Of a DNA stretch of 61,553 nt, positions 42,914 through 51,138 are shown piece by piece. Position 1 is the first letter of the stretch. The number at the start of each line of letters is the position of its first letter. The notes beneath the pieces are model-generated. The model did no database searches. It was not told the origin of the DNA and worked only from the letters and a program-made list of their open reading frames with translations. Made by a program: the position numbers and the translations under genes. Origin of the DNA: Chloroflexota bacterium (GTDB lineage Bacteria; Chloroflexota; Dehalococcoidia; JACPQD01). The stretch is taken from NCBI GenBank assembly GCA_016190665.1, contig JACPQD010000027.1, forward strand, positions 1 to 61,553, written 5' to 3'.

Positions 42914-43645
42914 CTACAGCAGATAGTGTACGCTGGGGCTGGTGCCCAGTTCCTCTTTAAGGCGCATCATGCGCGAGGAGCTGAGTTGTTGGGCCACCAG
43001 GCTTTGGGGGCTGTTGAGGTCGCCGAAGTAGCGAGCCCGGGCGATGCAGGTGGTAATGCAAGCCGGCAGCATCTCGTTTTCCAGGCGGTGGAGGCAGAAA
43101 GAGCACTTGCGGGCGTTGCCGACAGGCGAGGAGTTGCGGTCGTTCGGACTGCGTTTCCACGGGCGCCCGTATTCGAAGTTCGCCCTCAGTTCGTAGAGCG
43201 CGGTAGAGGGCGTCCTGCCAGCGGTGTAGAACTCTCCGAAGTCGAAAGACCGGGCGCCATAAGGGCAGGCCGTAACGCAGAACCGGCATCCGATACAGGT
43301 CTCGTAGTCGATGACGACAATGCCGTCAGCGCGGCGATAGGTGGCGCCGACGGGGCAGACCCTGACGCAGGGGGGATTCTCGCACTGCATACAGGGGCGA
43401 GCCAGGAAGCGGCGGCTGACATTGGGGTAGCTGCCGATTTCCTCGTCGATGACTATGTGGTAAGTCACGCCAGGTGGCGTGTTGTTCTCGGCCTTGCAAG
43501 CCACGGTACAGGCATTGCAGCCGACGCATCTGTTGACATCGATCACCATCCCCCAGTGGCGCTCGCCAACTGGCTTCTTAAGTGCCTCGCTCAGCTCGCG
43601 CTGCATGCGCAGCAGCACGTCTTCTGTCTGCCGCAATTGGGCCAT
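42914..43645 (-). CDS. ttrB: 4Fe-4S ferredoxin-type electron transfer subunit, TtrB-like
   Basis: This 243-residue subunit carries four cysteine groups for [4Fe-4S] clusters: [37 protein letters not shown] and [20 protein letters not shown]. This is the DmsB/PsrB/TtrB pattern. It passes electrons from the membrane subunit to the molybdoenzyme. No N-terminal signal is visible; it would be carried out with the Tat-exported partner. It is the first gene of the operon. The 290 bases upstream (43646-43935) hold a pair of direct repeats and a palindrome that may regulate it. Confidence 0.87.
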   Translation of the reverse strand: MAQLRQTEDVLLRMQRELSEALKKPVGERHWGMVIDVNRCVGCNACTVACKAENNTPPGVTYHIVIDEEIGSYPNVSRRFLARPCMQCENPPCVRVCPVGATYRRADGIVVIDYETCIGCRFCVTACPYGARSFDFGEFYTAGRTPSTALYELRANFEYGRPWKRSPNDRNSSPVGNARKCSFCLHRLENEMLPACITTCIARARYFGDLNSPQSLVAQQLSSSRMMRLKEELGTSPSVHYLL

Positions 43646-43779
43646 ACATACCTCCCTATCTATGGGCGAATTCGGCTCGCTGTAAGAAGGGCCGCCTAAC
43701 AGGCCGATAACGCTGTACTAGCAAAGGACAAGGCAGCCCTAACAGAATATCCTAGAGGATCAGGGGTATGGCTGGTAGC

Positions 43780-43827
43780 GGGGAAGACCCTATATGGGGA
43801 ACGGTTTTGACGGGGAAAACCCTATGT
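43780..43827. promoter_or_regulatory. direct repeats, candidate response-regulator sites upstream of ttrB
   Basis: GGGGAAGACCCTATAT (43780-43795) and GGGGAAAACCCTATGT (43812-43827) are near-identical and 32 bases apart, about three helical turns. They lie 135-182 bases upstream of the ttrB-like start, in the only sizeable gap between the regulator genes and the operon. A LuxR/NarL-type dimer pair could bind here. The assignment to the adjacent regulator is inference. Confidence 0.5.
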
Positions 43828-43896
43828 AAAGGTCACGATGGGCAATGCGGATATCATCACTATGATGGGGTGAGTTAGTCGCCTTCGCTAGGGCGA

Positions 43897-43929
43897 AGAC
43901 CGCAGCGGTCTCTGAGACCACTGCGGTCT
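43897..43929. repeat. 33-bp AGACC-N5-GGTCT double-palindrome repeat, copy 3
   Basis: AGACC GCAGC GGTCT, CTG, AGACC ACTGC GGTCT. It lies 6 bases beyond the stop codon of the response regulator gene (43936) and could end its transcript before the ttr-like operon. Confidence 0.75.
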
Positions 43930-43935
43930 GGACCG

Positions 43936-44589
43936 CTACTCGCCCTCGCGAATGAGGCCGCGCTGCAGGGCATAGCGCACGAGCGCGGCCCGGTTCTTCA
44001 GTCCGAGCTTCTCCATCATGCGGGCACGGTAGCCCTCCACCGTCTTGACGCTGATGAACAGGCGCTCGGCGATCTGGGAGTTGGTGTGGCCGAGGACGAC
44101 GAGGCGTAGTACCTCAGCTTCCCGTTCGCTGAGGCTGGCATAGGGGTCCTGGGGTGGCGAGGAGCCTTGTGTCGGCAAAATCCCCTCGATGAGCAACCTG
44201 GCGTGGCTGGGATGAATATAAGCGTCGCCTCTGGCAACGGCGCGGAGCGCAGATAGCACCTCAACGTCTGCTGCGCTCTTCGGTACGTACCCCGCAGCGC
44301 CACTTGCCAGAGCTCGGCGAAGATATCCCTCCTCTTCATGCATTGTGAGAATCAGTACCCGTGTCGCCGGAAGGTCGTGTTTCAAGATATGGATGACGTC
44401 AAGTCCGCTCGTGCCAGGCATGGAGATATCGAGAAGCACGATGTCCGGCCCAAGGGAGCGTGCTCGCTCCAGACCTTCTTCGCTGTTGGAGGCTTCTCCC
44501 ACCACGACCATGTCCGCCTGGCTGTTAATCAAAAGCCGGAGGCCGGATCTCAGCACGGCGTGGTCGTCAACCAGAAGTATCCGCAACAA
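43936..44589 (-). CDS. NarL/FixJ (LuxR-type) response regulator, TtrR-like
   Basis: This 217-residue response regulator has the receiver domain LRILLVDDHAVLRSGLRLL with acidic pocket DD (about 7-8), phospho-acceptor Asp in DIVLLDISMPG (about 54) and Lys in YVPKSAADVE. The C-terminal helix-turn-helix is of the LuxR type (SEREAEVLRLVVLGHTNSQIA, then ISVKTVEGYRARMMEKL). Its start overlaps the end of the histidine kinase gene by 23 bases, so the two are coupled. Together with the PhnD-like lipoprotein it sits directly upstream of the ttrBCA-like operon, its probable target. Confidence 0.92.
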   Translation of the reverse strand: MLRILLVDDHAVLRSGLRLLINSQADMVVVGEASNSEEGLERARSLGPDIVLLDISMPGTSGLDVIHILKHDLPATRVLILTMHEEEGYLRRALASGAAGYVPKSAADVEVLSALRAVARGDAYIHPSHARLLIEGILPTQGSSPPQDPYASLSEREAEVLRLVVLGHTNSQIAERLFISVKTVEGYRARMMEKLGLKNRAALVRYALQRGLIREGE

Positions 44590-46567
44590 CCGAGTCTCCC
44601 TTTCCCTCGGCCATGGCTGGGGTCTCTATCGGTATCTCGACTTGCACCGTGGTGCCGTGTCCCGGTGCAGACTCGAGCGCCAGGCGCCCACCTACCAGCA
44701 GGGCCCTCTCTCGCATTCCGTGCAAGCCAAGGTGCGCTTCTGCAAGGGGTGACGCCAGGACCTGCTGAACGTCGAAGCCGACTCCGTCATCTTCTATTAC
44801 TACTACCACCGACCTGGAGCGCAACTCAAGCACCACACTCACGCTACGGGCCTGGGCATGTTTGGCGACGTTGGTGAGGGCCTCCTGGATAATGCGGAAG
44901 ACGGTCAGCTCTATGTGTGGCGGCAGACGGCGATCCGGGGTGAAGCCAGCTATCTCCAGGTCCACTGGCAAGCCAAACTTGGCTGCATAGCCCTCGACGT
45001 AGCGCTCCAGCGCAGCCTTGATTCCCAGGTCGTCCAGCATACTCGGTCGAAGATCGCGGGCCAGGTCGCGCAAGCCGGTCAGAGTCTGCGCCGCAATGTC
45101 GCGAAGTTCTCGTAGCCGTCCCCGCATGTCGTCGATCGTGGCCGCCTCGGATGCCACCTTGATCCCCAGCATCAGGGACGTAATAGCCTGTCCCGTGTCG
45201 TCGTGAAGCTCTCTGGCCACCCTCTTGCGCTCCTCCTCCTGAGCGTCGATGGCCATGTTGAGCAAGCGTCCACGGATCTCTTCCTTTCGTTTCAGCTCCT
45301 CCCACAGTCGCGCGTTTTCCACTGCCCGGGCCAGGTCGCGAGCTATGGCGCCCAGCAAGTCGAGATCCTCGGAGGAGAAGACCCCGGGGTCGGCGGCAGC
45401 CACGTTCAAGACGCCCACGGTGAGTCCTTTCGTGATGAGAGGCGCAGTCGCGTGGCAGTTCGCGTGGCCGCCATCGGCGAAGAGCGCGACTCGCTTGGGG
45501 CAGTCCCGGCGCAAGGGAATGATGAGCGGCTTTTGTGCTCCCACAGCTTGATCACAGGGGCAGGCGCCGATTGAGCCTGCCTCTTGACAACCGATTTCAT
45601 CCGCCAGCCCCTGCCAGCAGACGACCTCGTACCTATCACCATCCAGAAGGGTGATCCAGCCAGCACGAAAGCCTGTCGCCTCCAGCGCCGCGGCAAGGCC
45701 GCCCTGCAATGTCTGGCGGAGGTCAGCGGGTCTTTCCTCCGCAGAAGCCACGGCGTAAAGAGCGGCCAGTTCCTTATTGCGTCTGAGAAGCTGCGTATTG
45801 TACCGCTCGCTTTCGTTACGCGCGCTTCGCAAATCATCAATCATGCTGTTAAAGGCGGTGGACAGCCGGCCAACCTCGTCATTAGCCCAGACTCGGGCTC
45901 TTTGCCGGAGGTCGCCGTGTCCTACCGCCCTCGTGATATTGACCAACTCGATTACGGGGCGGGTGAGTATCCAGGTAAGGAGATATGCGGCGATAAGACC
46001 CAACTCTGAGACCAATACCGTGGCCACCAGCAATTGCTGCGTGGTGGATGCCACTTCGGTCTGTAGGCGCGCTTCGGAGAGACCGACCCTTGCCGTTCCC
46101 ACCCGGCCGCCGAAGATCGGGGCGGCGATATCCCACAGCCATCCCTCCTCTGTGCGCAACACCTCCAGGCGGAACCGCTCCTCCCCCGAGACGACGTTTG
46201 CCTCGCGCAGTCCCTTCGGGAAACCTCCAGTGAAAGAGTTGGCTGCCAGGCGCCCCGCGCCGTCCAGGACGAAAGCATAGCGCAGGTCGTCGTGGTTTTC
46301 CACAGTATTCCTGATGAGCTCGTGGAGGGCATAAGTGTTGTTGGTGAGGAGGAGGTCGGCGCTACGCGCCGCCAGATCCGTGGCGATGGAGGCTCCACGT
46401 ATTTCGAGCTGTTTTCGCAGGGCTGCCTCCAGAGTGACGCTAACGTAAAAGGTGATACCTGCTCCGAAGAGGAGCGTCAAGGCGAGGATGATACCCATGA
46501 TTTTGGTCCGGACGCTGGCGGCGCCGGCTATGGCCCAGAAATGCTCGGCGAAAGGCTTCAAGTTCAT
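44567..46567 (-). CDS. sensor histidine kinase (HAMP-GAF-HisKA_3-HATPase)
   Basis: This 666-residue membrane kinase has one helix near residues 22-44, an extracytoplasmic segment, a second helix near 183-205 and a HAMP domain (TRPVIELVNITRAVGHGDL). A GAF domain follows with many cysteines (IGCQEAGSIGACPCD, DCPKR and ANCH, about 330-385). The catalytic part has HisKA_3 dimerisation with phospho-acceptor His in ARELHDDTGQ and an HATPase domain with EDDGVGFD. It pairs with the overlapping NarL-type regulator. Its start overlaps the stop of the PhnD-like gene by 4 bases (ATGA). In TtrS the PhnD-like sensor is fused to the kinase; here it is separate. Confidence 0.9.
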   Translation of the reverse strand: MNLKPFAEHFWAIAGAASVRTKIMGIILALTLLFGAGITFYVSVTLEAALRKQLEIRGASIATDLAARSADLLLTNNTYALHELIRNTVENHDDLRYAFVLDGAGRLAANSFTGGFPKGLREANVVSGEERFRLEVLRTEEGWLWDIAAPIFGGRVGTARVGLSEARLQTEVASTTQQLLVATVLVSELGLIAAYLLTWILTRPVIELVNITRAVGHGDLRQRARVWANDEVGRLSTAFNSMIDDLRSARNESERYNTQLLRRNKELAALYAVASAEERPADLRQTLQGGLAAALEATGFRAGWITLLDGDRYEVVCWQGLADEIGCQEAGSIGACPCDQAVGAQKPLIIPLRRDCPKRVALFADGGHANCHATAPLITKGLTVGVLNVAAADPGVFSSEDLDLLGAIARDLARAVENARLWEELKRKEEIRGRLLNMAIDAQEEERKRVARELHDDTGQAITSLMLGIKVASEAATIDDMRGRLRELRDIAAQTLTGLRDLARDLRPSMLDDLGIKAALERYVEGYAAKFGLPVDLEIAGFTPDRRLPPHIELTVFRIIQEALTNVAKHAQARSVSVVLELRSRSVVVVIEDDGVGFDVQQVLASPLAEAHLGLHGMRERALLVGGRLALESAPGHGTTVQVEIPIETPAMAEGKGDSVVADTSG

Positions 46568-47589
46568 TTCCTGGAGGCTGCCGCGTTGCGTCGTACCGAG
46601 TCGTACGCCGAATCATCGATGGGAACGAATTTGTCGAACATCAAGTCTTCCAATATTCTTCTTCCTTCTTCGTCCTGGTGCATTTCGAGAAGGATAGATT
46701 TCAGCTTCGCCTTCAACTCCGGGGGTGCGTCCGCTGCCGTCACCACAGGGGGGATGCCGAAGGGAGAGGACTTGTCCACTATGCGCAGGCGTTCCGACAG
46801 GTTGGGCTGGCGGGCAACGGCATAGTCAAAGACAAGACTGTCAACGGCCGCGCCATCGACGAGACCATCCACCACTGCCTTAATGGAGTTCTCGTGGCTG
46901 TAGGTGAGGATAGTCCTTTGAAAAAAGCTATCCGGACGCTCCCCCATCGCGCTCAGCAGGTACACCGGCGCGAAATAGCCTGTGTTGGACAGGGGGTCCG
47001 TGAAGGCAAAGACCTTTCCCCTTAACTGTGCCACGGCTTGAACGGGGCTGTCCTTGAGGACAATAGTGTAGGAGTAGTAGACGGCGGCGCCATTGACCTG
47101 GGGCGCCGCCAGGAGTTCCATGCCGAACTCGCGCTTCCCTTCCACATAAGCTCCGCTGCATATCAGAGCCACATCCACGCTGCCTCTTCTGATAAGCTCA
47201 TTGACTTCGCCGTAGGTGGCCCGTTGCACAAGCTCCGCCGGGCGGCCCATCTTCCGCCCCAGGTACTGGACGAAATCGGAGTAGCCAGCCACGGTGGACT
47301 TGGGGGAGATAACAGGGGCTATCGCTACTCGCAGGAGAAGGCCGCTCGGCGTCTCGGCGGGAAAGGCAGCCTCGACGTCCGCGAGATTCACTGTCTTATA
47401 CGCGACGTTGGGGCTGCAACTGCTCAAGCCTATCGCTGCCACCGCGAAAACGACGAACATAGCCGGCAGGCAGGCCAAGTGGGAACGCTGCCCGCCTGGC
47501 GCCAATGAGGCTATCCGAGAAAAGCGTGGCTTACAACTCATATTCACCGCACCATCACACATTCTAGGAGCATCGCTGCCGACTGTCAA
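46564..47589 (-). CDS. PhnD-like periplasmic substrate-binding lipoprotein (sensor component)
   Basis: This protein of up to 341 residues belongs to the phosphonate/PhnD-like binding family: LLLRVAIAPVISPKSTVAGY, FVQYLGRKMGRPAEL, RGSVDVALICSGAYV and GKVFAFTDPLSNTGYF. A hydrophobic segment ends in a lipobox GLSSC (Cys58 of the longest frame), so it should be a lipoprotein. The true start may be an internal Met (47541 or 47460), since the longest frame gives an unusually long n-region. No phosphonate transporter genes are near. The 4-base overlap with the histidine kinase and the known PhnD-like sensor region of TtrS argue that it senses the substrate for the kinase. Confidence 0.82.
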   Translation of the reverse strand: MTVGSDAPRMCDGAVNMSCKPRFSRIASLAPGGQRSHLACLPAMFVVFAVAAIGLSSCSPNVAYKTVNLADVEAAFPAETPSGLLLRVAIAPVISPKSTVAGYSDFVQYLGRKMGRPAELVQRATYGEVNELIRRGSVDVALICSGAYVEGKREFGMELLAAPQVNGAAVYYSYTIVLKDSPVQAVAQLRGKVFAFTDPLSNTGYFAPVYLLSAMGERPDSFFQRTILTYSHENSIKAVVDGLVDGAAVDSLVFDYAVARQPNLSERLRIVDKSSPFGIPPVVTAADAPPELKAKLKSILLEMHQDEEGRRILEDLMFDKFVPIDDSAYDSVRRNAAASRK

Positions 47590-47670
47590 AGGTTTAGATT
47601 GTCAGGGTGCAGCGTTGATGAGGGGAATGACGAGATAACGAGTCCTGGCGGCTTGTCTCGTACCGACCTA

Positions 47671-49122
47671 TCACCGGCGACGGTCTCGGCGCCGGTGAAC
47701 GCGCGCCGGCCCCGGTCGGGGCTGGCCTTGCTGTGGAGGCGCCGGCGTGTCAGGGGGTGGCACCGGACTGGCATGAAGCGCCTGCTGATAGTAGTCGTCC
47801 AGCAGCATGGCGATGATGGCCGACTCGTCTTCATTTTCGGCCAGGCTGCCGGCGAGTGGGATAAATCTTCGGCTTCGCTCCGTCTGTAATTTGTCTCGGT
47901 CGCGCAGGCGCGCCTCGAGGAGGGCTGTCAGGCGTTCGGTAACGATAGCCTCCACATCGGCGTTGCTCGGCAGAGGCCGCTCTTGCAGGTCGATACTGTA
48001 GGTTTTCGCGATGCGATCAAGGGTGAGCTTCTCGAGCTCGGTTACCAACGAAATGGCGACTCCGGCGGCGCCCGCCCGGCCTGTGCGTCCGGCGCGATGG
48101 ATGTAACCTTCGATATCTTCGGGGGGCTCGTACTGAATCACATGAGAGAGTTCCGGGATGTCGAGTCCGCGCGCAGCCACGTCGGTCGCTACCAGGAATC
48201 GAAGCGTCCCACGGCGAACACGCTCCAGGACTGCGTCACGGTCCCTTTGTGACAGGTCGGCGCTCAGCTCATCCGCATCGTATCCGAACCGTTGCAACAC
48301 GATTGATACATAGTGCACCTTGACTTTGGTGTTGCAAAAGATGATGGCCGAGGCTGGGTTCTCCACCTCGATAATGCGGACGAGACTGCGGTCTTTATCC
48401 ATGCCGGGCACGGTATAGAAAACGTGCTCCGTGTCGGTGACATGAACGTGGTCCTGGCTCAGCGTGAGGAACTCAGGTTCGTGGAGGAACTCGCGGGCGA
48501 TTCGCATGACGTAGGCCGGGAAGGTGGCCGAAAACATGCAGTTGTTAATGGCGTGGGTGGGAAGATATCGCTGCACCTGTTTCATGTCGGGGTAGAAGCC
48601 GATCGACAACATGCGGTCAGCTTCATCGAAGACCCGTATTTTGAGATGGCCCAGCGATAGGGTGCGTTTGAGGAGATGATCAAGCACGCGGCCCGGCGTG
48701 CCAACCACAAGGTGGGCGCCCTGTCGGAGCGCGTCGATTTGCGCGCCATAGCCGACGCCTCCGTACACCGCGACGGTGCGGAGGCCCGCGTCGCCGCACA
48801 GCGTCTCGGCGTCTCTGCTGACCTGGCGAGCCAGCTCGCGGGTGGGAACGAGAATGAGAGCCTGGCATTCGGGGCGCGCCGGATCGACCCGCTCCAACAT
48901 GGGCAAGAGAAACGCCCCGGTCTTGCCGCTGCCGGTACGGGCCTGGATCATCACATCACGAGCGGCGAGCAAGTAGGGGATGGCGCGGGCCTGAACAGGC
49001 ATGAGCGCCTTCCAGCCTACGCGCGCGGCGGCGACCTGTAAACGCTCGGGCAACTGCTCGAGAGTTACATCGGGCAACGGGCGGTGGGCCTCGTCGATGG
49101 AGGGGGTCAGGAAGTCATTCAA
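47671..49122 (-). CDS. DEAD-box ATP-dependent RNA helicase
   Basis: This 483-residue DEAD-box RNA helicase has Q-motif region LMPVQARAIPYLL, Walker A ARTGSGKT, PTRELARQV, GTPGRVLDHLL, FDEADRML, FSATFPAYV, ATDVAARGLDIPELSHVIQYE and HRAGRTGRAG. The core is followed by a basic, Pro- and Arg-rich tail (PPQQGQPRPGPARVHRRRDRRR region), usual for RNA-binding tails. It probably remodels RNA or ribosomal precursors, often important at low temperature. The gene is monocistronic, between the sensor gene and the UGSC partner gene. Confidence 0.93.
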   Translation of the reverse strand: MNDFLTPSIDEAHRPLPDVTLEQLPERLQVAAARVGWKALMPVQARAIPYLLAARDVMIQARTGSGKTGAFLLPMLERVDPARPECQALILVPTRELARQVSRDAETLCGDAGLRTVAVYGGVGYGAQIDALRQGAHLVVGTPGRVLDHLLKRTLSLGHLKIRVFDEADRMLSIGFYPDMKQVQRYLPTHAINNCMFSATFPAYVMRIAREFLHEPEFLTLSQDHVHVTDTEHVFYTVPGMDKDRSLVRIIEVENPASAIIFCNTKVKVHYVSIVLQRFGYDADELSADLSQRDRDAVLERVRRGTLRFLVATDVAARGLDIPELSHVIQYEPPEDIEGYIHRAGRTGRAGAAGVAISLVTELEKLTLDRIAKTYSIDLQERPLPSNADVEAIVTERLTALLEARLRDRDKLQTERSRRFIPLAGSLAENEDESAIIAMLLDDYYQQALHASPVPPPDTPAPPQQGQPRPGPARVHRRRDRRR

Positions 49123-49164
49123 GGGAATCCCGATTCGCGCCCGGTCTTGAGAATTGGGTCACTA

Positions 49165-50280
49165 TCATCGCCGCCGCCTGAAGTCCTCGACGGAATGAGC
49201 TGGCGTGCCGTCCTTGAAGGAAACTGGCCTTGTTACGGCCGTGGTGGTGGCGAAAGTGGGGGCAAAGACAGTGTGGACGGGAAGGAGGCCTCCGGCCACT
49301 ACCATCATGAAGTCCTCCGGCCTTTCGGTGATATACAGACGTTCCGCCGTTGCCGCCAGTTGACGGCGGAAACGCATGGGCTCGAAGAGGTACGCCGGGA
49401 GGCTGGAGGCGGTCCGGCTCGACGCTTCGAAGAGGAACTTTTTGGCTTCTGACTTGGTGAAGCCTCCCTGGGCAATTTCCTGGGCCGACTCCGGGGCGAA
49501 GATGATCAGCGGCTCACCGACGCCGGTGAACCAGTTGTTGCTCCCCCAGGCCGCCACCGCATCGGCCAGAGAAACGAGTTGACGCTCGGCCATGACCCGG
49601 GGTTCCAGGGGGCCTTCTGGCTCCACCATGGTCAGCACGTTCGTAGTGCCGGTGACGCCGGCCATCGTTACGGTGCTCACCTCCGTTGGGAATCCTCTCT
49701 CCACATGGAGCGGCTCCCAGGGAGATTCCCTCTCATTTTCGGCGAAGCAGAAGGAGTACTTGCCCGGCTGGCCATGGGTGGCCTTATCGACCGTCCCGGG
49801 TTTCCCGCCGCCAACGTTCATCATGATGAAGCGCAGCGCCCTGCCGATGGTGGCGTTGGCGCGGTTGCCCTGCCCCAGAAGGTTCGGTCCGGCGTTGACG
49901 CCCAACTCCCGGGCGATGGGGCCATTCAGCATGGCCACGGGACAGACGGGGTTAGTGGTCCCCTGGATACCGTAGAGGTTGAACTCCTTGACCGCCATCG
50001 CCTCGACGGCGGCGACGATCACCGGTAGGTATTCCGGAAGACACCCGGCCATGACGGCGTTAATGGCTATCTTCTCTGCCGTGGCCTCGCCGTAGAGCGG
50101 CGCTATCTCCGCTACTACTTCGTCCGGCACCCTATCGGTGTACCGAAGCATACGGAGCACCCGCTGGTCGGTAGGGCAGACGATGGGCAAGCCATCCGTC
50201 CAGCCGTTCTTGTAATAGAGGTCGTTTACCGCCTCGACAGAGTTGCCCACGGTCACGCGATTGGAGACCAACTTCGCCAT
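49165..50280 (-). CDS. UGSC-associated partner protein, unknown function
   Basis: This 371-residue protein has no motif I can tie to a reaction. Visible features are an N-terminal NDLYYKNGWTDGLPIVCPTD, ATAEKIAINAVMAGCLPEYLP, and a mixed alpha/beta body rich in Gly (MMNVGGGKPGTVDKATHG). It has no signal peptide. It starts 13 bases after the selenoprotein gene, with GGAGGAAC as ribosome-binding site, so the two are one transcript. The same pair appears, collapsed, at 5606-6050, which supports a functional link. The conserved cysteines C35, C74 and C113 could be relevant to a thiol or metal role. Cytosolic location is inferred. Confidence 0.7.
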   Translation of the reverse strand: MAKLVSNRVTVGNSVEAVNDLYYKNGWTDGLPIVCPTDQRVLRMLRYTDRVPDEVVAEIAPLYGEATAEKIAINAVMAGCLPEYLPVIVAAVEAMAVKEFNLYGIQGTTNPVCPVAMLNGPIARELGVNAGPNLLGQGNRANATIGRALRFIMMNVGGGKPGTVDKATHGQPGKYSFCFAENERESPWEPLHVERGFPTEVSTVTMAGVTGTTNVLTMVEPEGPLEPRVMAERQLVSLADAVAAWGSNNWFTGVGEPLIIFAPESAQEIAQGGFTKSEAKKFLFEASSRTASSLPAYLFEPMRFRRQLAATAERLYITERPEDFMMVVAGGLLPVHTVFAPTFATTTAVTRPVSFKDGTPAHSVEDFRRRR

Positions 50281-50293
50281 TGAACTGTTCCTC

Positions 50294-50842
50294 CTAAGCC
50301 AGCGCTTCAGGGGCCTTACCGAGCAAGGGGGCTATCTTCTTGACCAGATCGTCCCCATCTTTCGCCTCGAAGGGCCAGGGCACCTCCAGAATAGGCAAAT
50401 CCTCCATGCCGATAGACCTGGCCGTCGCCCGGCCCAGGGACGCGAAGGGCTGGGTCACGATGGTGATCACCGGCGCTCCCCTTTTCTGAAGCTCGACGCT
50501 GTCGTGGATACACCACGGTGTGCAGGAGCCTCAGAGTCCCACGCCGTTGATCACCAGATCGCTTCGGGCGGCCAGCTCGTTAAGGGTCTCCTCGCTGGCG
50601 CCCTGTCCCGCCTTGTGCCGGAACTTCTCCTTGTAGATGACCTCGCCCAAACGGTATTGGTCTCTCAGCCCTTTTTCCACCGCCTTGAGCAGGGAATCGA
50701 TGCGGAGGCGCTGCCCTCCGCCGTCGTCGTTGAGAAAGCCGATGGTCTTGCCGTTGAGATCGCTGGGAATTGGATTGGGCGCCCTTTGGGCGCGTTTTTT
50801 AAGTTCCGCGGTTGGATCCAGGGCTTGTCTCACCTTTGCCAC
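50294..50842 (-). CDS. UGSC family selenoprotein (in-frame UGA = Sec104)
   Basis: The frame opens at GTG 50842, just after GGGAGGT, and reads AKVRQALDPTAELKKRAQ onward. At codon 104 (50531-50533) a TGA interrupts NGVGL-U-GSCTPWCIHDSV, exactly the UGSC motif that names this family of thioredoxin-like selenoproteins. The frame then continues 78 codons (SVELQKRGAPVITIVTQPF to APEALA) to TAG at 50294, giving 182 residues. A SECIS-like hairpin follows the UGA (50503-50517). Without recoding, the product would lose its C-terminal 43 percent. Reading TGA as Sec is inferred from the family motif, the preserved downstream frame and the hairpin. Reaction and substrate are unknown; the Sec-x2-Cys (U-G-S-C) suggests redox chemistry. 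Confidence 0.85.
50503..50517 (-). promoter_or_regulatory. bacterial SECIS-like hairpin
   Basis: On the minus strand, starting 13 bases after the UGA, CGTGG-TGTAT-CCACG forms a perfect 5-bp stem with a 5-base loop. The loop starts 18 bases after the UGA and has G as its second base. Both features agree with the bacterial SECIS consensus (apical loop roughly 16-37 bases from UGA, a G in the first two loop positions). Confidence 0.65.
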
Positions 50843-51138
50843 GCCGTTACCTCCCGAGCTGGCCAGTCTGTTCAAAAAACGTGCTGTCGCTATGTTATCA
50901 TTGGGTGAAGAGAGTGTCAAAAAACAGGAATCGGGCCTAGGCCCCTGTAGCGTCGGCGCGCTCCATCGGTTTGTCGAGGTTGAGCAAGAGCACCAGCCGG
51001 GGGCAGCCGGCCTGCATTACGTAGAATTGGCGCCAGCAGTTACATAGAGTTAATGACGTGAACTGAGTATATTTGCGTACATACGCTGAATCGTGAGATG
51101 CGTAAGATAAACATGGGGTGAGGACAAGGAGGAACAGA

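Noticed and set aside
43646..43935. A small gene in the gap before ttrB
   Set aside because: No frame with a start, a ribosome-binding site and plausible coding content; the gap holds direct repeats and a palindrome instead.
46564..47589. PhnD-like gene as part of a phosphonate transporter
   Set aside because: No phnC or phnE homologue is nearby, and the 4-base overlap with a histidine kinase upstream of ttr-like genes fits a sensor better.
50531..50920. A 129-residue truncated protein starting at 50920
   Set aside because: The GTG at 50842 has a good ribosome-binding site, the first 26 codons from 50920 are unlike the family, and the apparent stop at 50531 is best read as selenocysteine.
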